Source of the DNA: Acidimicrobiia bacterium
GTDB lineage: Bacteria; Acidobacteriota; Terriglobia; Bryobacterales; Bryobacteraceae
DNA length: 64,000 nucleotides
Direction of reading: 5' to 3'
Assembly (NCBI GenBank): GCA_016871315.1
Contig: VFZE01000001.1
Span: 186,001 to 250,000 of the forward strand
Notes under the pieces: model-generated
What the model was told of the DNA's origin: nothing
Seen by the model: the letters and a program-made list of their open reading frames with translations, nothing else
The model's database searches: none
Program-made: the position numbers and the translations under genes
Shown: positions 7,719 through 16,753 of the stretch, in pieces
Layout: each line of letters opens with the position of its first letter
Numbering within the stretch: position 1 is the stretch's first letter

Positions 7719-8494
7719 TTCTTTTTCCCGGGCAGGTAGGAGAAGTCCCAGATTTGCGTGTTGCCCTTGCCTTCGGTGTATTCGATCACGGCGTATTCGC
7801 CGGGCTCGATCGGCTTCTGCGGCCAGATCTTGTACAGACCGTCAGCCACCTGGTGGCGGAAGATCTCCACAGGGGTGTTTTCCTGAAGGAGCTCCTTGGA
7901 TACGGGAATCATGCTCCATTTCTCGACGATACGGGCATCTTTCTCCACCTTGAGCTTGACGATGCCGAAGCGCTCGGGCAGCGCCAGGCGGAAGTAGAAC
8001 TCGGGGCGTTCCTGAGTGACGGTGAGCGGAGCGGTGACGCCGTCGAGTTCAAGTGTGGCTTTGCCGCTGACGATGGGGATGGGCGAGATGGCTTTGAGGA
8101 TGGAGCGTTTCTTGTTGGTGACGACCTTGGATTCGGCCTGCTTGAGCGGGACGAGCTGCTCGCCATTGACCCAGAAGACGCCGATTTCGTAGGGCACGCG
8201 GGAGACTTCATTAGCGGCTTCGCGTTCGGCGCGGTCTTCGGCGGCGAGGGCGGCTTGGTTGGCCTTGCGGTCAGCCTCGACTTCGGCCTGCTCGGCGCGG
8301 GTGCGCTTGAGGTCGATCAAGTCGAGCGGGATGGCCTCCCATTCGCTGCGCTCGACGCTGTAGAATTTGACACGGTCCTCGAGCACTTCGTACTCGCGGA
8401 CCCGCTGATAGGTGCCGTCCTTGAGATAGAGGCGGATCACCGCCCCGGGGAGGAACTGGCACATCAGCATCAGGATGAACAACAACCGGAACAT
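7715..8494 (-). CDS. Exported hypothetical protein
   Basis: The 259-residue protein begins with a hydrophobic signal segment (MFRLLFILMLMCQFLPGAV). A short beta-rich stretch follows (RLYLKDGTYQRVREYEV), then a charged coiled-coil region (about 60-100: RTRAEQAEVEADRKANQAAL), then a beta domain to the end. The region before the coiled coil resembles domains in which a secreted protein describes a path or parameter table, but I do not recognise a named family. The start ATG at 8494 begins the signal peptide; in-frame ATGs further upstream fall next to the group II intron end. It is coupled by a TTGA overlap to the GT2 gene. Confidence 0.65.
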   Translation of the reverse strand: MFRLLFILMLMCQFLPGAVIRLYLKDGTYQRVREYEVLEDRVKFYSVERSEWEAIPLDLIDLKRTRAEQAEVEADRKANQAALAAEDRAEREAANEVSRVPYEIGVFWVNGEQLVPLKQAESKVVTNKKRSILKAISPIPIVSGKATLELDGVTAPLTVTQERPEFYFRLALPERFGIVKLKVEKDARIVEKWSMIPVSKELLQENTPVEIFRHQVADGLYKIWPQKPIEPGEYAVIEYTEGKGNTQIWDFSYLPGKKN

Positions 8495-8529
8495 GGCTAA
8501 CTGTCTTGATTGTACCTTTGGAATAAACA

Positions 8530-8992
8530 TAGGTAGGCGGTCGCCCGCTTTCCCTGTCACACCACCCGGCGTTCGGGTCCGTACCGGGCGGTTCGGCGGG
8601 TTGAGCTATCGGCCGCCAGTCAATCTCGGAATCCCAAGCGAGTCGAAATAGGCATTGGGCAGGGCAATCGCCAGCGCCGGGCTGTTCGCCAGCCTCCACG
8701 GGCCGTGGGCGCTCCCTGCCGTTTGGGCGGCAAGGTCTTTACCCACTCCCCGCTTCCGCAATTCGGCGAATCCCACCGTTCCACGCTTCCACTGCTTCCA
8801 AATCGCAGACCGAAGCCTGCGCCGGAGCCACTGCTCCAAGGCCTCCAACACCGAAGGAGTTTGACACCTTCCGAAATAGCCGGTCCAGCCCCGAAGATAG
8901 CGGGACAGTTCCTTTTACGCCCTCTGCTGACTTCCTCCATCAGGTTGTCAAAGGGACTTTCACCCTCGAACTGTCGAACATGCTCGGCACAC
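8530..8992 (-). mobile_element. Internally deleted group II intron (both RNA ends retained)
   Basis: On the minus strand the element begins GTGTG (8992-8988), the group II 5' consensus, followed by domain I-like sequence containing GGGTGAAAGTCCC. It ends with a domain V hairpin whose arms are 8584-8592 and 8561-8569 (9 pairs, one G-U) and a domain VI hairpin finishing CCTACCTAT at about 8530. Between them only the last ~100 codons of the maturase remain. A full intron would be about 2 kb, so roughly three quarters has been lost from the middle. The 5' end sits three bases after the T-tract of the TonB-receptor terminator. Insertion behind terminator hairpins is known for class C group II introns; I cannot assign the class from this remnant. 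Confidence 0.8.
8606..8914 (-). pseudogene. Group II intron reverse transcriptase/maturase, C-terminal remnant
   Basis: In-frame remnant of the intron-encoded protein. It reads ELSRYLRGWTGYF near its start, then RRRLRSAIWKQWKRG and ELRKRGVGKDLAAQTAGSA, and ends PNAYFDSLGIPRL before a TAG. These are the maturase (domain X) and C-terminal signatures of bacterial LtrA-like proteins. The reverse-transcriptase domain with YADD is absent, and an in-frame TAA lies just upstream at 8915-8917, where the maturase sequence joins intron 5' RNA sequence. It cannot act as a reverse transcriptase. Confidence 0.85.
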
Positions 8993-8995
8993 AGG

Positions 8996-9026
8996 AAAAA
9001 GCCCGCCTGGGGGCGCCAGGCGGGCT
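8996..9026 (-). terminator. Rho-independent terminator of the TonB receptor gene
   Basis: Read on the minus strand, an 11-base-pair perfect stem (9026-9016 with 9010-9000) closes a 5-base loop and is followed by TTTTT (9000-8996). It starts 16 bases after the receptor stop codon. The group II intron is inserted immediately beyond it. Confidence 0.9.
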
Positions 9027-9041
9027 ATGTGAGGCTATGGG

Positions 9042-12000
9042 TTAGAAGCTGTAACGCAGGCTCAGCTGCACGTTGCGCTCACTGCTCTTAGAGGTGACCT
9101 TGCCGAAAGTGGCGCTGCGCGGATTGGTGTCGGCGCCGCCCCAGTTCGGGTGGTTCGGGAGGTTGAAGAACTCGGCGCGGAATTGCAGGGCGTGCGTTTC
9201 CGCGATGGCGAAGTCCTTGAACAAGGCAGCATTCCAGTTTTGGAAGCCAACGTTGTGGAAGGGCAGGCTGTTGCGGTTCTGATTGCCGAAGGTGCCTGCG
9301 GCGGGGATGGTGAAGATATCGGCGCCGCCGGAGGTCTTGGGCTGGAACCAGAAGTTGGAGTCGGTGCGGCCTTCAGAGAAGGCGCGCTGGCCGCGGGAAA
9401 GCGAGGCGTCGCCGTTCACGTTCCAGGGTTTGCCGTCAGAGGAGCCGATGCCGGGGAAGTCATCTCCGGTGCCAATGGTGATGGGGGTGCCAGTCTGGAA
9501 TTGTGCGACACCGGTGATCTGCCAGCCGCCGAGCAGCTTACCGGCAAGCTCGGAGTTGCCACGCAGGAAGGGCAGCTCGTAGATGAAGTTGAGGACCGCG
9601 ACGTGGCGCGTGTCGAAGCCGGACTTGCCCCAGAAATTTGTGGCATCGTAGGCGTCGAACAAGCGGTCACGGCGTCCGCTGGCGTTGTCTTCGCTCTGGG
9701 ACAGAGTGTAAGCGAAGTTGTAGCTGAAGCCGCGCGAGAAGCGGCGGTTCACTTCGATCTGCAGTCCGTTATAGATGCTGCGGGCGGCGTTCTCATTCAT
9801 GGGAATGAAGGCGAAGCCCTTGTATGGCCGCAGTGCGTTGACGTTCACGCCGGGGTTGCGTTGCAGGGTGCCCGTCTGAAGCTGATTCAGTTCGCGCTCG
9901 CGCTCCAGGTAGAGACCGGTCCGGCCGACGTAACCAACCTCGACAGTGGTGTCGAAGCCGATTTCGCGCTGGAAGGTGACGCTCCAGTTATAGGCGGTGG
10001 GGATCTTGAAGACGGGATCCTGCGTCATGAAGAACTGCGGGAAGGCGACACGGGCGCCGCCGCCGGGGTTGTCGGCCTGGCCGTTGGCGATCGACACCAT
10101 CGGCTGGAACGGCGGGTTGCCGCCCAGGAAGATGTTGTCGGAGACGCCGGGCCGGGACATGAAGCGTCCGAAACCGGTGCGGATGACGGACTTGGAGTTG
10201 ATGGAGTAGGCGAGTCCGATGCGAGGCTGGAAGTTCATCTTTTGGGTTTCGCCGTAATAGACGCTGCCGCCATTGAACAGGTTGTTGAACTCGCCGGAGT
10301 CGGCGATGGCGACGCGGCCCTTGGCGGCATCGGGGAAGCCGGTGCCGGGGATGACGACGCCGTTGAAACGATCGCCGCTGAGGATGTTGCCGGTGCGGGG
10401 ATCGAGCACGGCGGCCTTGGAGGGATCGTACTTGCGGGGATCGAAGACGGCGATGTTGCCCCAGAGGCTCTTGTAGTAGGGGTTCATGTAGGTCCAGCGC
10501 AGGCCGAGTTCGACCTTGAGGTTTTGGGTGGCTTTCCAGGAGTCCTGCACGAAGAGCTCAAAGGTGTGGCTGCGGTAGGGCGTGAAGGCGCGCTGACCGA
10601 TTTCGGCATAAGTGTCAAACAGGCCGAGGGCGGCGTTGGCGATGGCCACGCTGGTGGTTTGCGCGCCGGCGCGGACGTCGGAGAAGACGAAGCGGCCGTT
10701 CTGGTTGTTGGTGCCGCCGGGCACGCCGGTGACGTTGATCTGGTCAAAGTCGTTCTGGCCGAGACGCTCGAAAGCGGCGCCGAACTTGACTGTGTGATTG
10801 CCACGGATCATTGTCGTGTTGTTGGCGAAGTTGTAGATGGGGCCGGAGCTGAAGGCCGGGTACGGGCCGCCGTCCATGGTGCCGAAGTTGGCGATCTGGA
10901 TCGTGGGGATCTTGTCGAAGATCTCCTTGCGCTCAGGGAAGATGTAGGGGTAGCTGATCCCGTAGCGGGAACGCTCAAACCGGCCGCCTTCGCGGAAGAT
11001 GCCGATGAAGACGCGGTCGACCGAGGCCGAGCCGGTGAACTCGTTGATGACGGTCGGCGAAATGGTGAAGATGTGGTTGATGGAAGCGGTCTTGTTGGGG
11101 CGCGACCAGTCGGTCACGGCACGGTCAAACCCGCTGCGGAAGGCGTCGACCGAGGTCCAGCCGTACTGCTGGAAGCGCCACCGGAAGGTGTGCTTTTCGG
11201 TGGGCATGAAGTCGAGCGAGATGGTGTCCTTGCGCTGATCTTGCGGGCTGGGGCGGACCTGAAGGAAGTTGTTGGTTCCTTGCAGGAAGCCTGGAGTGGG
11301 CTCGGGATAGGAGCGCAGGAAACCAAGACCATTGGCGCTGACACGGCTGGCGGGGATGATGTTGCCGGCAAACGGCTGACCGTTGGTGGGATCATTCACG
11401 ACGCGGACGCGGCCGAAGAAGGTGTTGCTGGCATTGAGCAGTTCGGAGAAGTTGCCCTGCCGCATGGCCAGCGAGGGAACAGTCTGGATGGAGTTCTGCT
11501 CGCGGCGGAATTTCACCCACTCCTGGCTCCAGAGGAAGAACAGCTTGTTCTTGTCGGTGTTCCACTTTTCCGGAATATACACGGGGCCGGAAATGTTGTA
11601 GCCGAACTGGTTGAACCGGCTGGCCTGACGTGGACTGCCGGCGCGATTCAGAGACCACGTGTTGGCATCCAGCTTGTCGTTGCGGAAATAGTCGTAGAAG
11701 GTGCCGTGGAAATCGCGCGAGCCGCTCTTGGTGACGAAGCGGATCTGACCACCGGCGGAGCGGCCGTATTCGGCGTTGTAGTTGGCGGTGAGGATTTGGA
11801 TTTCCTGGACGGTTTCAAGATCCGCAGTGCCGATGGAGGTGCCGTTGGCGCGTGTGCGGATGCCGACGGCGCCGTCATAGGTGATCAGCAGGTCTTGGGT
11901 GCGGCTGCCGTTGATCGATAAGCCGCCGGAGCTGAGTCCGAAGCTGAAGCCCTGCAGCGAACCGCCGCGGACGCCCGGCTTGAGCAGCGCGAGGAAGAGC

Positions 12001-12458
12001 GGGTTGCGGCCGTTGAGCATCATGTTCTTGATCTGGTCGCCGGTGACGAGTTTGCCGACGGTGGCCGTTTCCGACTGCACGGCGGCGATGGTGGCGGTTA
12101 CCTCAACGGTTTCGGCCACGGCGCCGACTTCGAGACTGGCGTTCAGGGTGGCGGAGATGTTCGGATCGAGCTTGTTGCCAGTGGATACGTAGCGCTTGAA
12201 TCCTGGGGCCTCGACGGTGACGGTGTAGAACCCCGGCGGGAGCGAAGCGGCGACGTAGTAGCCGGCCTCGTTGGAGCTGGTCTTACGCTCCAGGCCAGTG
12301 GCCTGGTTGCGAATGCTCACGTTTGCATTGGTAACGACAGCCCCGGAGGGATCTCTAACGAATCCGGAGATCTGCGCGGTGTCAGATTGCGAGAATGCCG
12401 TTCCGGCGAGCAGAAAGAGCCCGGCCAGCAAGGCGGCGAAAGACAACGTTTTCTTCAT
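9042..12458 (-). CDS. Oar-like TonB-dependent receptor with carboxypeptidase-regulatory N-terminal domain
   Basis: Very large outer-membrane beta-barrel (1138 residues) of the OmpA-related/Oar type that abounds in acidobacteria, thought to take up oligosaccharides or other large nutrients with TonB energy. In order: signal peptide (1-24, ending AGTAFSQ), carboxypeptidase-regulatory/CNA-B-like domain (about 28-110, ISGFVRDPSGAVVTNANVSI), plug domain (about 120-270, with AEYGRSAGGQIRFVTKSG), then the long barrel ending VQLSLRYSF, whose terminal Phe is the barrel-assembly signal. The start is ATG at 12458 with GAGGAG 9 bases upstream; the frame extends 15 codons further but without a site. It is monocistronic, with its own promoter and terminator. 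The cargo is unknown; a second, broken receptor of the same type lies at 56.2 kb. Confidence 0.9.
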   Translation of the reverse strand: MKKTLSFAALLAGLFLLAGTAFSQSDTAQISGFVRDPSGAVVTNANVSIRNQATGLERKTSSNEAGYYVAASLPPGFYTVTVEAPGFKRYVSTGNKLDPNISATLNASLEVGAVAETVEVTATIAAVQSETATVGKLVTGDQIKNMMLNGRNPLFLALLKPGVRGGSLQGFSFGLSSGGLSINGSRTQDLLITYDGAVGIRTRANGTSIGTADLETVQEIQILTANYNAEYGRSAGGQIRFVTKSGSRDFHGTFYDYFRNDKLDANTWSLNRAGSPRQASRFNQFGYNISGPVYIPEKWNTDKNKLFFLWSQEWVKFRREQNSIQTVPSLAMRQGNFSELLNASNTFFGRVRVVNDPTNGQPFAGNIIPASRVSANGLGFLRSYPEPTPGFLQGTNNFLQVRPSPQDQRKDTISLDFMPTEKHTFRWRFQQYGWTSVDAFRSGFDRAVTDWSRPNKTASINHIFTISPTVINEFTGSASVDRVFIGIFREGGRFERSRYGISYPYIFPERKEIFDKIPTIQIANFGTMDGGPYPAFSSGPIYNFANNTTMIRGNHTVKFGAAFERLGQNDFDQINVTGVPGGTNNQNGRFVFSDVRAGAQTTSVAIANAALGLFDTYAEIGQRAFTPYRSHTFELFVQDSWKATQNLKVELGLRWTYMNPYYKSLWGNIAVFDPRKYDPSKAAVLDPRTGNILSGDRFNGVVIPGTGFPDAAKGRVAIADSGEFNNLFNGGSVYYGETQKMNFQPRIGLAYSINSKSVIRTGFGRFMSRPGVSDNIFLGGNPPFQPMVSIANGQADNPGGGARVAFPQFFMTQDPVFKIPTAYNWSVTFQREIGFDTTVEVGYVGRTGLYLERERELNQLQTGTLQRNPGVNVNALRPYKGFAFIPMNENAARSIYNGLQIEVNRRFSRGFSYNFAYTLSQSEDNASGRRDRLFDAYDATNFWGKSGFDTRHVAVLNFIYELPFLRGNSELAGKLLGGWQITGVAQFQTGTPITIGTGDDFPGIGSSDGKPWNVNGDASLSRGQRAFSEGRTDSNFWFQPKTSGGADIFTIPAAGTFGNQNRNSLPFHNVGFQNWNAALFKDFAIAETHALQFRAEFFNLPNHPNWGGADTNPRSATFGKVTSKSSERNVQLSLRYSF

Positions 12459-12509
12459 TTGTGAAATCTCCTCGATGGGGGAAGCTGCTTTTGTAGACCC
12501 CATGGACCC

Positions 12510-12539
12510 ATTCTACGCTTTTCGCATAATGATTGTCAG
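12510..12539 (-). promoter_or_regulatory. Possible sigma70-like promoter of the TonB receptor gene
   Basis: On the minus strand CTGACA (12539-12534), 18 bases, TAGAAT (12515-12510). Transcription would start near 12503 and give a leader of about 45 bases ending in the GAGGAG ribosome site. The divergent thiG starts at 12579. Confidence 0.4.
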
Positions 12540-12578
12540 AGCAAGGGGCACTGACGCGGAACCTTTTACAATGGTGTC

Positions 12579-13358
12579 ATGGAAAGTCAGCCGTTGAGAA
12601 TCGCCGATAAGACGTTCCGGTCCCGCCTGATTGTGGGCACGGGAAAGTATCGCAGCTTCCAGGAAATGAAGCGCTGCCACCAAGCCAGCGGAGCGGAGAT
12701 GGTGACGGTGGCGGTGCGCCGGGTGAACTTGACGGACCGGAGCAAAGAGTCCCTGCTTGACTATATCGACCGCGACCGGTTTTTCATCCTGCCAAACACG
12801 GCGGCCTGCTACACGGCCGAGGAGGCGATCCGCACGGCGCGTCTGGGGCGGGAAGTGGGGCTATCGAATTGGGTGAAGCTGGAGGTGATCGGCGATGAGC
12901 GGACGCTGTTCCCGGACAATGCCGGACTGCTGGAAGCGACGCGCGTGCTTGTGAAGGAAGGCTTCGTGGTGTTGCCTTATACGACCGACGACCTGGTGAA
13001 CGCGCGGCGGCTGATGGATGCGGGGGCGGCCGCGGTGATGCCGCTGGCGGCTCCAATCGGGTCCGGGATGGGGATACAGAATCCGGCGAATTTGCGGATC
13101 CTGCGGGAGATGATCACGGAGGTTCCGCTGATCGTGGATGCCGGTGTGGGGACGGCGTCGGATGCAACGATCGCGATGGAGTTGGGCTACGACGGGATTC
13201 TGATGAACACCGCGATTGCAGCGGCGGAAGATGCGGTGAAGATGGCGGAGGCAATGAAGCTGTCTGTGGAGGCGGGACGGATGGCATACGAAGCGGGGCG
13301 CATGGAGAAGAAGCTTTACGCCTCGGCCAGCTCTCCGATGGCGGGTGTCATCGGGTAG
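12579..13358 (+). CDS. thiG: Thiazole synthase
   Basis: Builds the thiazole phosphate of thiamine from deoxyxylulose 5-phosphate, dehydroglycine/iminoglycine and ThiS thiocarboxylate. The 259 residues are full length for this TIM-barrel enzyme. K100 in [11 protein letters not shown] is the Schiff-base lysine. [49 protein letters not shown] and GILMNTAIA are the family blocks in order. The start ATG at 12579 directly precedes the conserved N-terminus. It stands alone: no thiS, thiH/O, thiE or thiF is within the window and no TPP riboswitch is visible upstream, so regulation is probably not by the usual THI box here. Confidence 0.95.
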   Translation: MESQPLRIADKTFRSRLIVGTGKYRSFQEMKRCHQASGAEMVTVAVRRVNLTDRSKESLLDYIDRDRFFILPNTAACYTAEEAIRTARLGREVGLSNWVKLEVIGDERTLFPDNAGLLEATRVLVKEGFVVLPYTTDDLVNARRLMDAGAAAVMPLAAPIGSGMGIQNPANLRILREMITEVPLIVDAGVGTASDATIAMELGYDGILMNTAIAAAEDAVKMAEAMKLSVEAGRMAYEAGRMEKKLYASASSPMAGVIG

Positions 13359-13629
13359 GCGGACCCAGAGCCAAGAGCCAGGACAGCCAAACTCCTTCGC
13401 TTTCCGACGGACGGACTCTCCAGAAGGCGCCGCCGCTTGTTGTCCGAAACGACGCTTGATAGTCCATTTCACCGGCTCCATTGTTTAGCACCCGCAGACT
13501 CTTTTGCACCCGGTCCTGTCCGATCATAGGACAGAGGTGGACGGGCAGCACCGCCTCCCCCTTGGCGTATCTAGCCGCCTCGGGCAGCTCCCCGATGGCG
13601 AGTGTGATCGGATAGAATCGGTCCTGCAT
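13350..13629 (-). pseudogene. Possible BACON/Ig-like domain fragment (weak)
   Basis: A 93-codon open frame on the minus strand includes VLNNGAGEMDYQASF followed by SGGAFWRVRPSES. The pattern resembles the 'NGG.G.L.W.AS..SGG.WL.V.PSSG' repeat units of large Bryobacterales surface proteins. It lacks a signal peptide or a complete domain, and it is antisense to the thiG 3' repeat copy at 13577-13615, so it is at best a fragment of a lost gene. I give it low weight. Confidence 0.25.
13577..13615 (+). pseudogene. Second copy of the thiG 3' end (remnant)
   Basis: These 39 bases match the last 39 bases of thiG (13320-13358) at 34 positions, including the TAG stop. Three of the five differences are synonymous in the thiG frame, and the peptide reads ASGSSPMASVIG against [12 protein letters not shown]. 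That pattern indicates a diverged coding paralog rather than chance, but nothing longer of thiG is recognisable upstream of it. Confidence 0.55.
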
Positions 13630-16237
13630 GCCGCTGACTCCGGGAACCCGCCTGGGCCCCTATGAGATCACTGCGCCTTTAGGCAAGGGAGGTATGGGTG
13701 AAGTCCATCGCGCCAGGGACACGAGGCTGGACCGGGAAGTGGCGATCAAGGTGCTCCCCGATGTGCTGGCGCGGGATCCGGAACGGCTGGCCCGGTTCGA
13801 GCGGGAGGCCAAGGTGCTGGCCTCACTCAACCACCCCAACATCGCCACCATCTTTGGGCTGGAGGAGTTTCCTGGAGGCAGGGCCATCGCGATGGAACTG
13901 GCCGACGGAGAGACACTCCGTTGTCCGGTCCCCTTGCCGGAGGCGCTGCGGATCGCCGTGCAAATCGCCGAAGCGCTGGAGGCGGCGCATGAGAAGGGGA
14001 TCACGCATCGCGACCTGAAGCCGGCCAACATCATGGTCAGCGCCAGCGGGCAGGTGAAGTTGCTCGATTTCGGATTGGCGGCCGTAGGGCGCGCACCCGC
14101 GGGAACCGGCGAAGAATCCCCGACGCTCACGTTGGCGATGACGGAAGCGGGCGTGATCATGGGCACAGCGGCCTACATGTCGCCGGAACAGGCGGCGGGC
14201 AAGGCGGTGGACAAGCGCGCCGATATCTGGTCCTTCGGTGTCGTTTTGTATGAGATGCTCACCGGCAGGCGGCTGTTTCAAGGCGAGTCGGTTTCGCACA
14301 TCCTGGCGGATGTGCTGCGCGGGCCTATCGATCTGAAAGCCTTGCCCGCAGGGACGCCGGCCGCAGTCGGGCGGCTGCTGGAGCGCTGCCTGGAGCGCGA
14401 TCCGAGGCTGAGACTGCGCGACATTGGCGAAGCGCGCATTGTGCTGGGCAACCCCGAGGCGAACGTGCAGGCTGAGGCGCCGGCGAAATCCAAGCGCGGT
14501 GCGCTGGTGTGGGCAGGCGCGGCGTTCGCGGCGCTGGCGGTTGCCGCGGGAGGCTGGCTGGCCGGACGCCTCGATCAGCCAACGGCTGCCAGGGAGGTGA
14601 CCCGCTTCGCAATCACGCTCCCGCCTAGATCGGTGGTTACGGGCGGGGCGCCGGCCATCACACACGACGGACGATCGATTGCCTATGCGGCAAGGGCGGC
14701 CGATGGAACCACGCGCCTCTACGTGCGCCGGCTCGACCGGCTAGCGTCAACGGAAGTCGCGGGGAGCGATGGCGCACAGCTGCCGTTTTTTTCCCCTGAC
14801 GGCGGCCGCGTCGGCTTCTTCGCCGGAGGCAAGCTCATGATTGCCCCGCTCGAGGGCGGGATCGCCAGCGCAATCGCCAACGTATCCTACCTGCCGCTGG
14901 GGGCAACCTGGGGCGAGGAGGACGAGATCTTCTATGTGCCATCGCTCAACTCAGGGATTCTGCGCATCCCCGCCTCCGGCGGCAAACCAAGGAATCTCAC
15001 CGAGCCGGACGGAGGGGCGAAGGGTTACGCGCATACCTGGCCGCAGTACCTATCTGAAACTCAGTCCCTTCTGTTCACTGTCTGGGGAGGGCGTAGCGGG
15101 AGCGCAGGCGAAAAGGTGTTGCTTTCCATCGGGAACGGTAAGGAGACCCACGTGCCGTCACCGGTTCCTTCCTCGGCACGCTATGCCGCTTCCGGCCATT
15201 TGCTGACCTCCGGTCCCCAGGGCGTAACTGCCGGGCGCTTCGAGCCAAAGACGACGAGGGAGTGGCCCGGCCAAACGTTCGTGCTGGAGGAGGTTTTCCA
15301 TTCGCAGAGTATCAATACCTCCTGGTTTGCGGTCTCCGAGACGGGCACACTCGTCTATGTTCCGGGCAATCCCAGCTTCGGCACGCTGGCCTGGGTGGAT
15401 CGAGGACAGGTGACGCCGATCACGAACAAGCCGCAGGCGGTGGACGATTTCACGCTTTCTCCAGACGGGACGCGGCTGGCCACGATCATCGACCTGAAAT
15501 TCTGGGTGATCGATCTGAAGCGTGGAACCAGGATCCGACTCACCCAACTAGGAGAAGGCAACAGCCTGCGCGCCATATGGAGCCGCGACGGAAGCCAGGT
15601 GATCTTCGCCTCCAACCGGGAAGGCGATTGGGATATCTACACCGCCGCGGCAAACGGTGGCCCCGCCAAGCGTCTGCTGGCCCGCCCCGCGACGCAGTTC
15701 CCGATGTCGGTGGCTCCGGACGGCACGCTGCTATTCAGCGAGCGCGCCAAGGGCAGCGCTTCGGACCTGTGGACGCTGTCGCCGGGCGGGGAGGCCGCGC
15801 CGCTCATTGTCTCCCAGGCTGCCAAGGTGGGCGGCCAGTTTTCTCCGGATGGCCGCATGGTGGCTTACGTCTCCGATGAAACCGGACGCGACGAAGTCTA
15901 CCTCGCTTTGGTCTCCAAGCCCGGCGAGGCGGTGGCCGTTTCCGCCGAGGGCGGAACGGAGGTGATGTGGTCGCCCGGCGGGAAACAGCTCTACTACCGG
16001 CGTGGCGACGCGTTCTATTCGGTCGGGGTGACGCCGGGAACGCTGACGGTCGGGGAGACGGTGAAACTGTTTGAGATCCAAGCCGCCCGCGGCTCCAGCG
16101 GCAACATGGCCGGCTATGCGGTGGCGGCGGATGGGCGATTCTTGATCCGGCAGCCGGATCCGCGCGCGATCCCGACGCAGATCAACGTGGTGCTGAATTG
16201 GTTTGAGGAACTGAGAGCGAAGGTGTCTTCGCGGTAG
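13628..16237 (+). CDS. Membrane Ser/Thr protein kinase with extracytoplasmic PD40 beta-propeller
   Basis: Hanks-type kinase of 869 residues. The kinase domain (12-275) has the P-loop GKGGMGEV (19-26), ATP Lys K41 (VAIKVL), Glu E60, HRDLKPAN (127-134, catalytic D129), DFG (147-149) and SPEQ (185-188), so it should be active. A Lys/Arg-rich stop sequence and one transmembrane helix (about 291-312) follow. The remaining ~550 residues hold TolB-like PD40 repeats (FFSPDGGRVGFF, LSPDGTRLATI, FSPDGRMVAYVSDE), predicted outside the cytoplasm as a sensor. The segment after MELADGETL is shorter than usual in these kinases, trimming the alpha-D region. Acidobacteria carry dozens of this architecture; the signal and targets are unknown. 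It starts at ATG 13628 without a clear ribosome site. Confidence 0.92.
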   Translation: MPLTPGTRLGPYEITAPLGKGGMGEVHRARDTRLDREVAIKVLPDVLARDPERLARFEREAKVLASLNHPNIATIFGLEEFPGGRAIAMELADGETLRCPVPLPEALRIAVQIAEALEAAHEKGITHRDLKPANIMVSASGQVKLLDFGLAAVGRAPAGTGEESPTLTLAMTEAGVIMGTAAYMSPEQAAGKAVDKRADIWSFGVVLYEMLTGRRLFQGESVSHILADVLRGPIDLKALPAGTPAAVGRLLERCLERDPRLRLRDIGEARIVLGNPEANVQAEAPAKSKRGALVWAGAAFAALAVAAGGWLAGRLDQPTAAREVTRFAITLPPRSVVTGGAPAITHDGRSIAYAARAADGTTRLYVRRLDRLASTEVAGSDGAQLPFFSPDGGRVGFFAGGKLMIAPLEGGIASAIANVSYLPLGATWGEEDEIFYVPSLNSGILRIPASGGKPRNLTEPDGGAKGYAHTWPQYLSETQSLLFTVWGGRSGSAGEKVLLSIGNGKETHVPSPVPSSARYAASGHLLTSGPQGVTAGRFEPKTTREWPGQTFVLEEVFHSQSINTSWFAVSETGTLVYVPGNPSFGTLAWVDRGQVTPITNKPQAVDDFTLSPDGTRLATIIDLKFWVIDLKRGTRIRLTQLGEGNSLRAIWSRDGSQVIFASNREGDWDIYTAAANGGPAKRLLARPATQFPMSVAPDGTLLFSERAKGSASDLWTLSPGGEAAPLIVSQAAKVGGQFSPDGRMVAYVSDETGRDEVYLALVSKPGEAVAVSAEGGTEVMWSPGGKQLYYRRGDAFYSVGVTPGTLTVGETVKLFEIQAARGSSGNMAGYAVAADGRFLIRQPDPRAIPTQINVVLNWFEELRAKVSSR

Positions 16238-16753
16238 CGGACGGTCGAGCAACAAGTTCACCGGCGACATGACATGCTGGAGCCATGGGCTCCGACAAGA
16301 TGGCCTTCGTGTGGAATGTCGCCGATCCAGGCAAGGCGGTAACGTTTGCGCTGAGTTACCGGGAGTCGCTTGCCATTGCGACGGAGATGGCTACCTAAAG
16401 ACTGCGGCGTGGGTACAGGGCAGCTACTCGGTCACGCAGCCGCGCGGAAGGCTTTTGAAACGGATGGAGCGGCATAGGATGGATTCCGGCAGATGGCGGC
16501 AACTGATCACTGGTTGAAACATTCCGCTCAAATGACGTTCGTAGAGGCTTATAAGGGTGACCATGAAAGTGGCATTCGGAGGCGTCCTGCTGCTGTTGAG
16601 CCCCGGACAGCGTCATCGGTCGCCCGCGATCGTGTTGTAGGCTCCCTTATGGTAGCTGGTGGTTCATCTGTTCGTGGTGTTTTATAGAGAGCTGGTGTTG
16701 CGGGGGAAGTTTGGAGCGGCCTATGAGGAATCCGTCTGGAGTAGAGCCAAGGC
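16238..16753 (+). other. 516-bp stretch with gene debris only
   Basis: No intact gene. Two short plus-strand frames look like broken starts. One is at 16284 (37 codons, MGSDKMAFVWNVADPG, then TAA). The other is at 16563, with an AAGGGTG site before ATG, a hydrophobic signal-like start MKVAFGGVLLLLSPG, and a stop after 25 codons. The second looks like the severed beginning of an exported protein. Nothing else is recognisable on either strand before the tRNA. Confidence 0.4.

Noticed and set aside
9150-11921. 923-codon open frame on the plus strand, antisense to the TonB receptor
   Set aside because: Composition is Gly/Ala/Val/Glu/Asp-rich as expected from reading GC-rich codons backwards; no start site, no domain; the minus-strand receptor explains the sequence.
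12504-12578. Possible TPP riboswitch before thiG
   Set aside because: Only 75 bases; THI-box motifs such as CTGAGA and the paired helices are absent.
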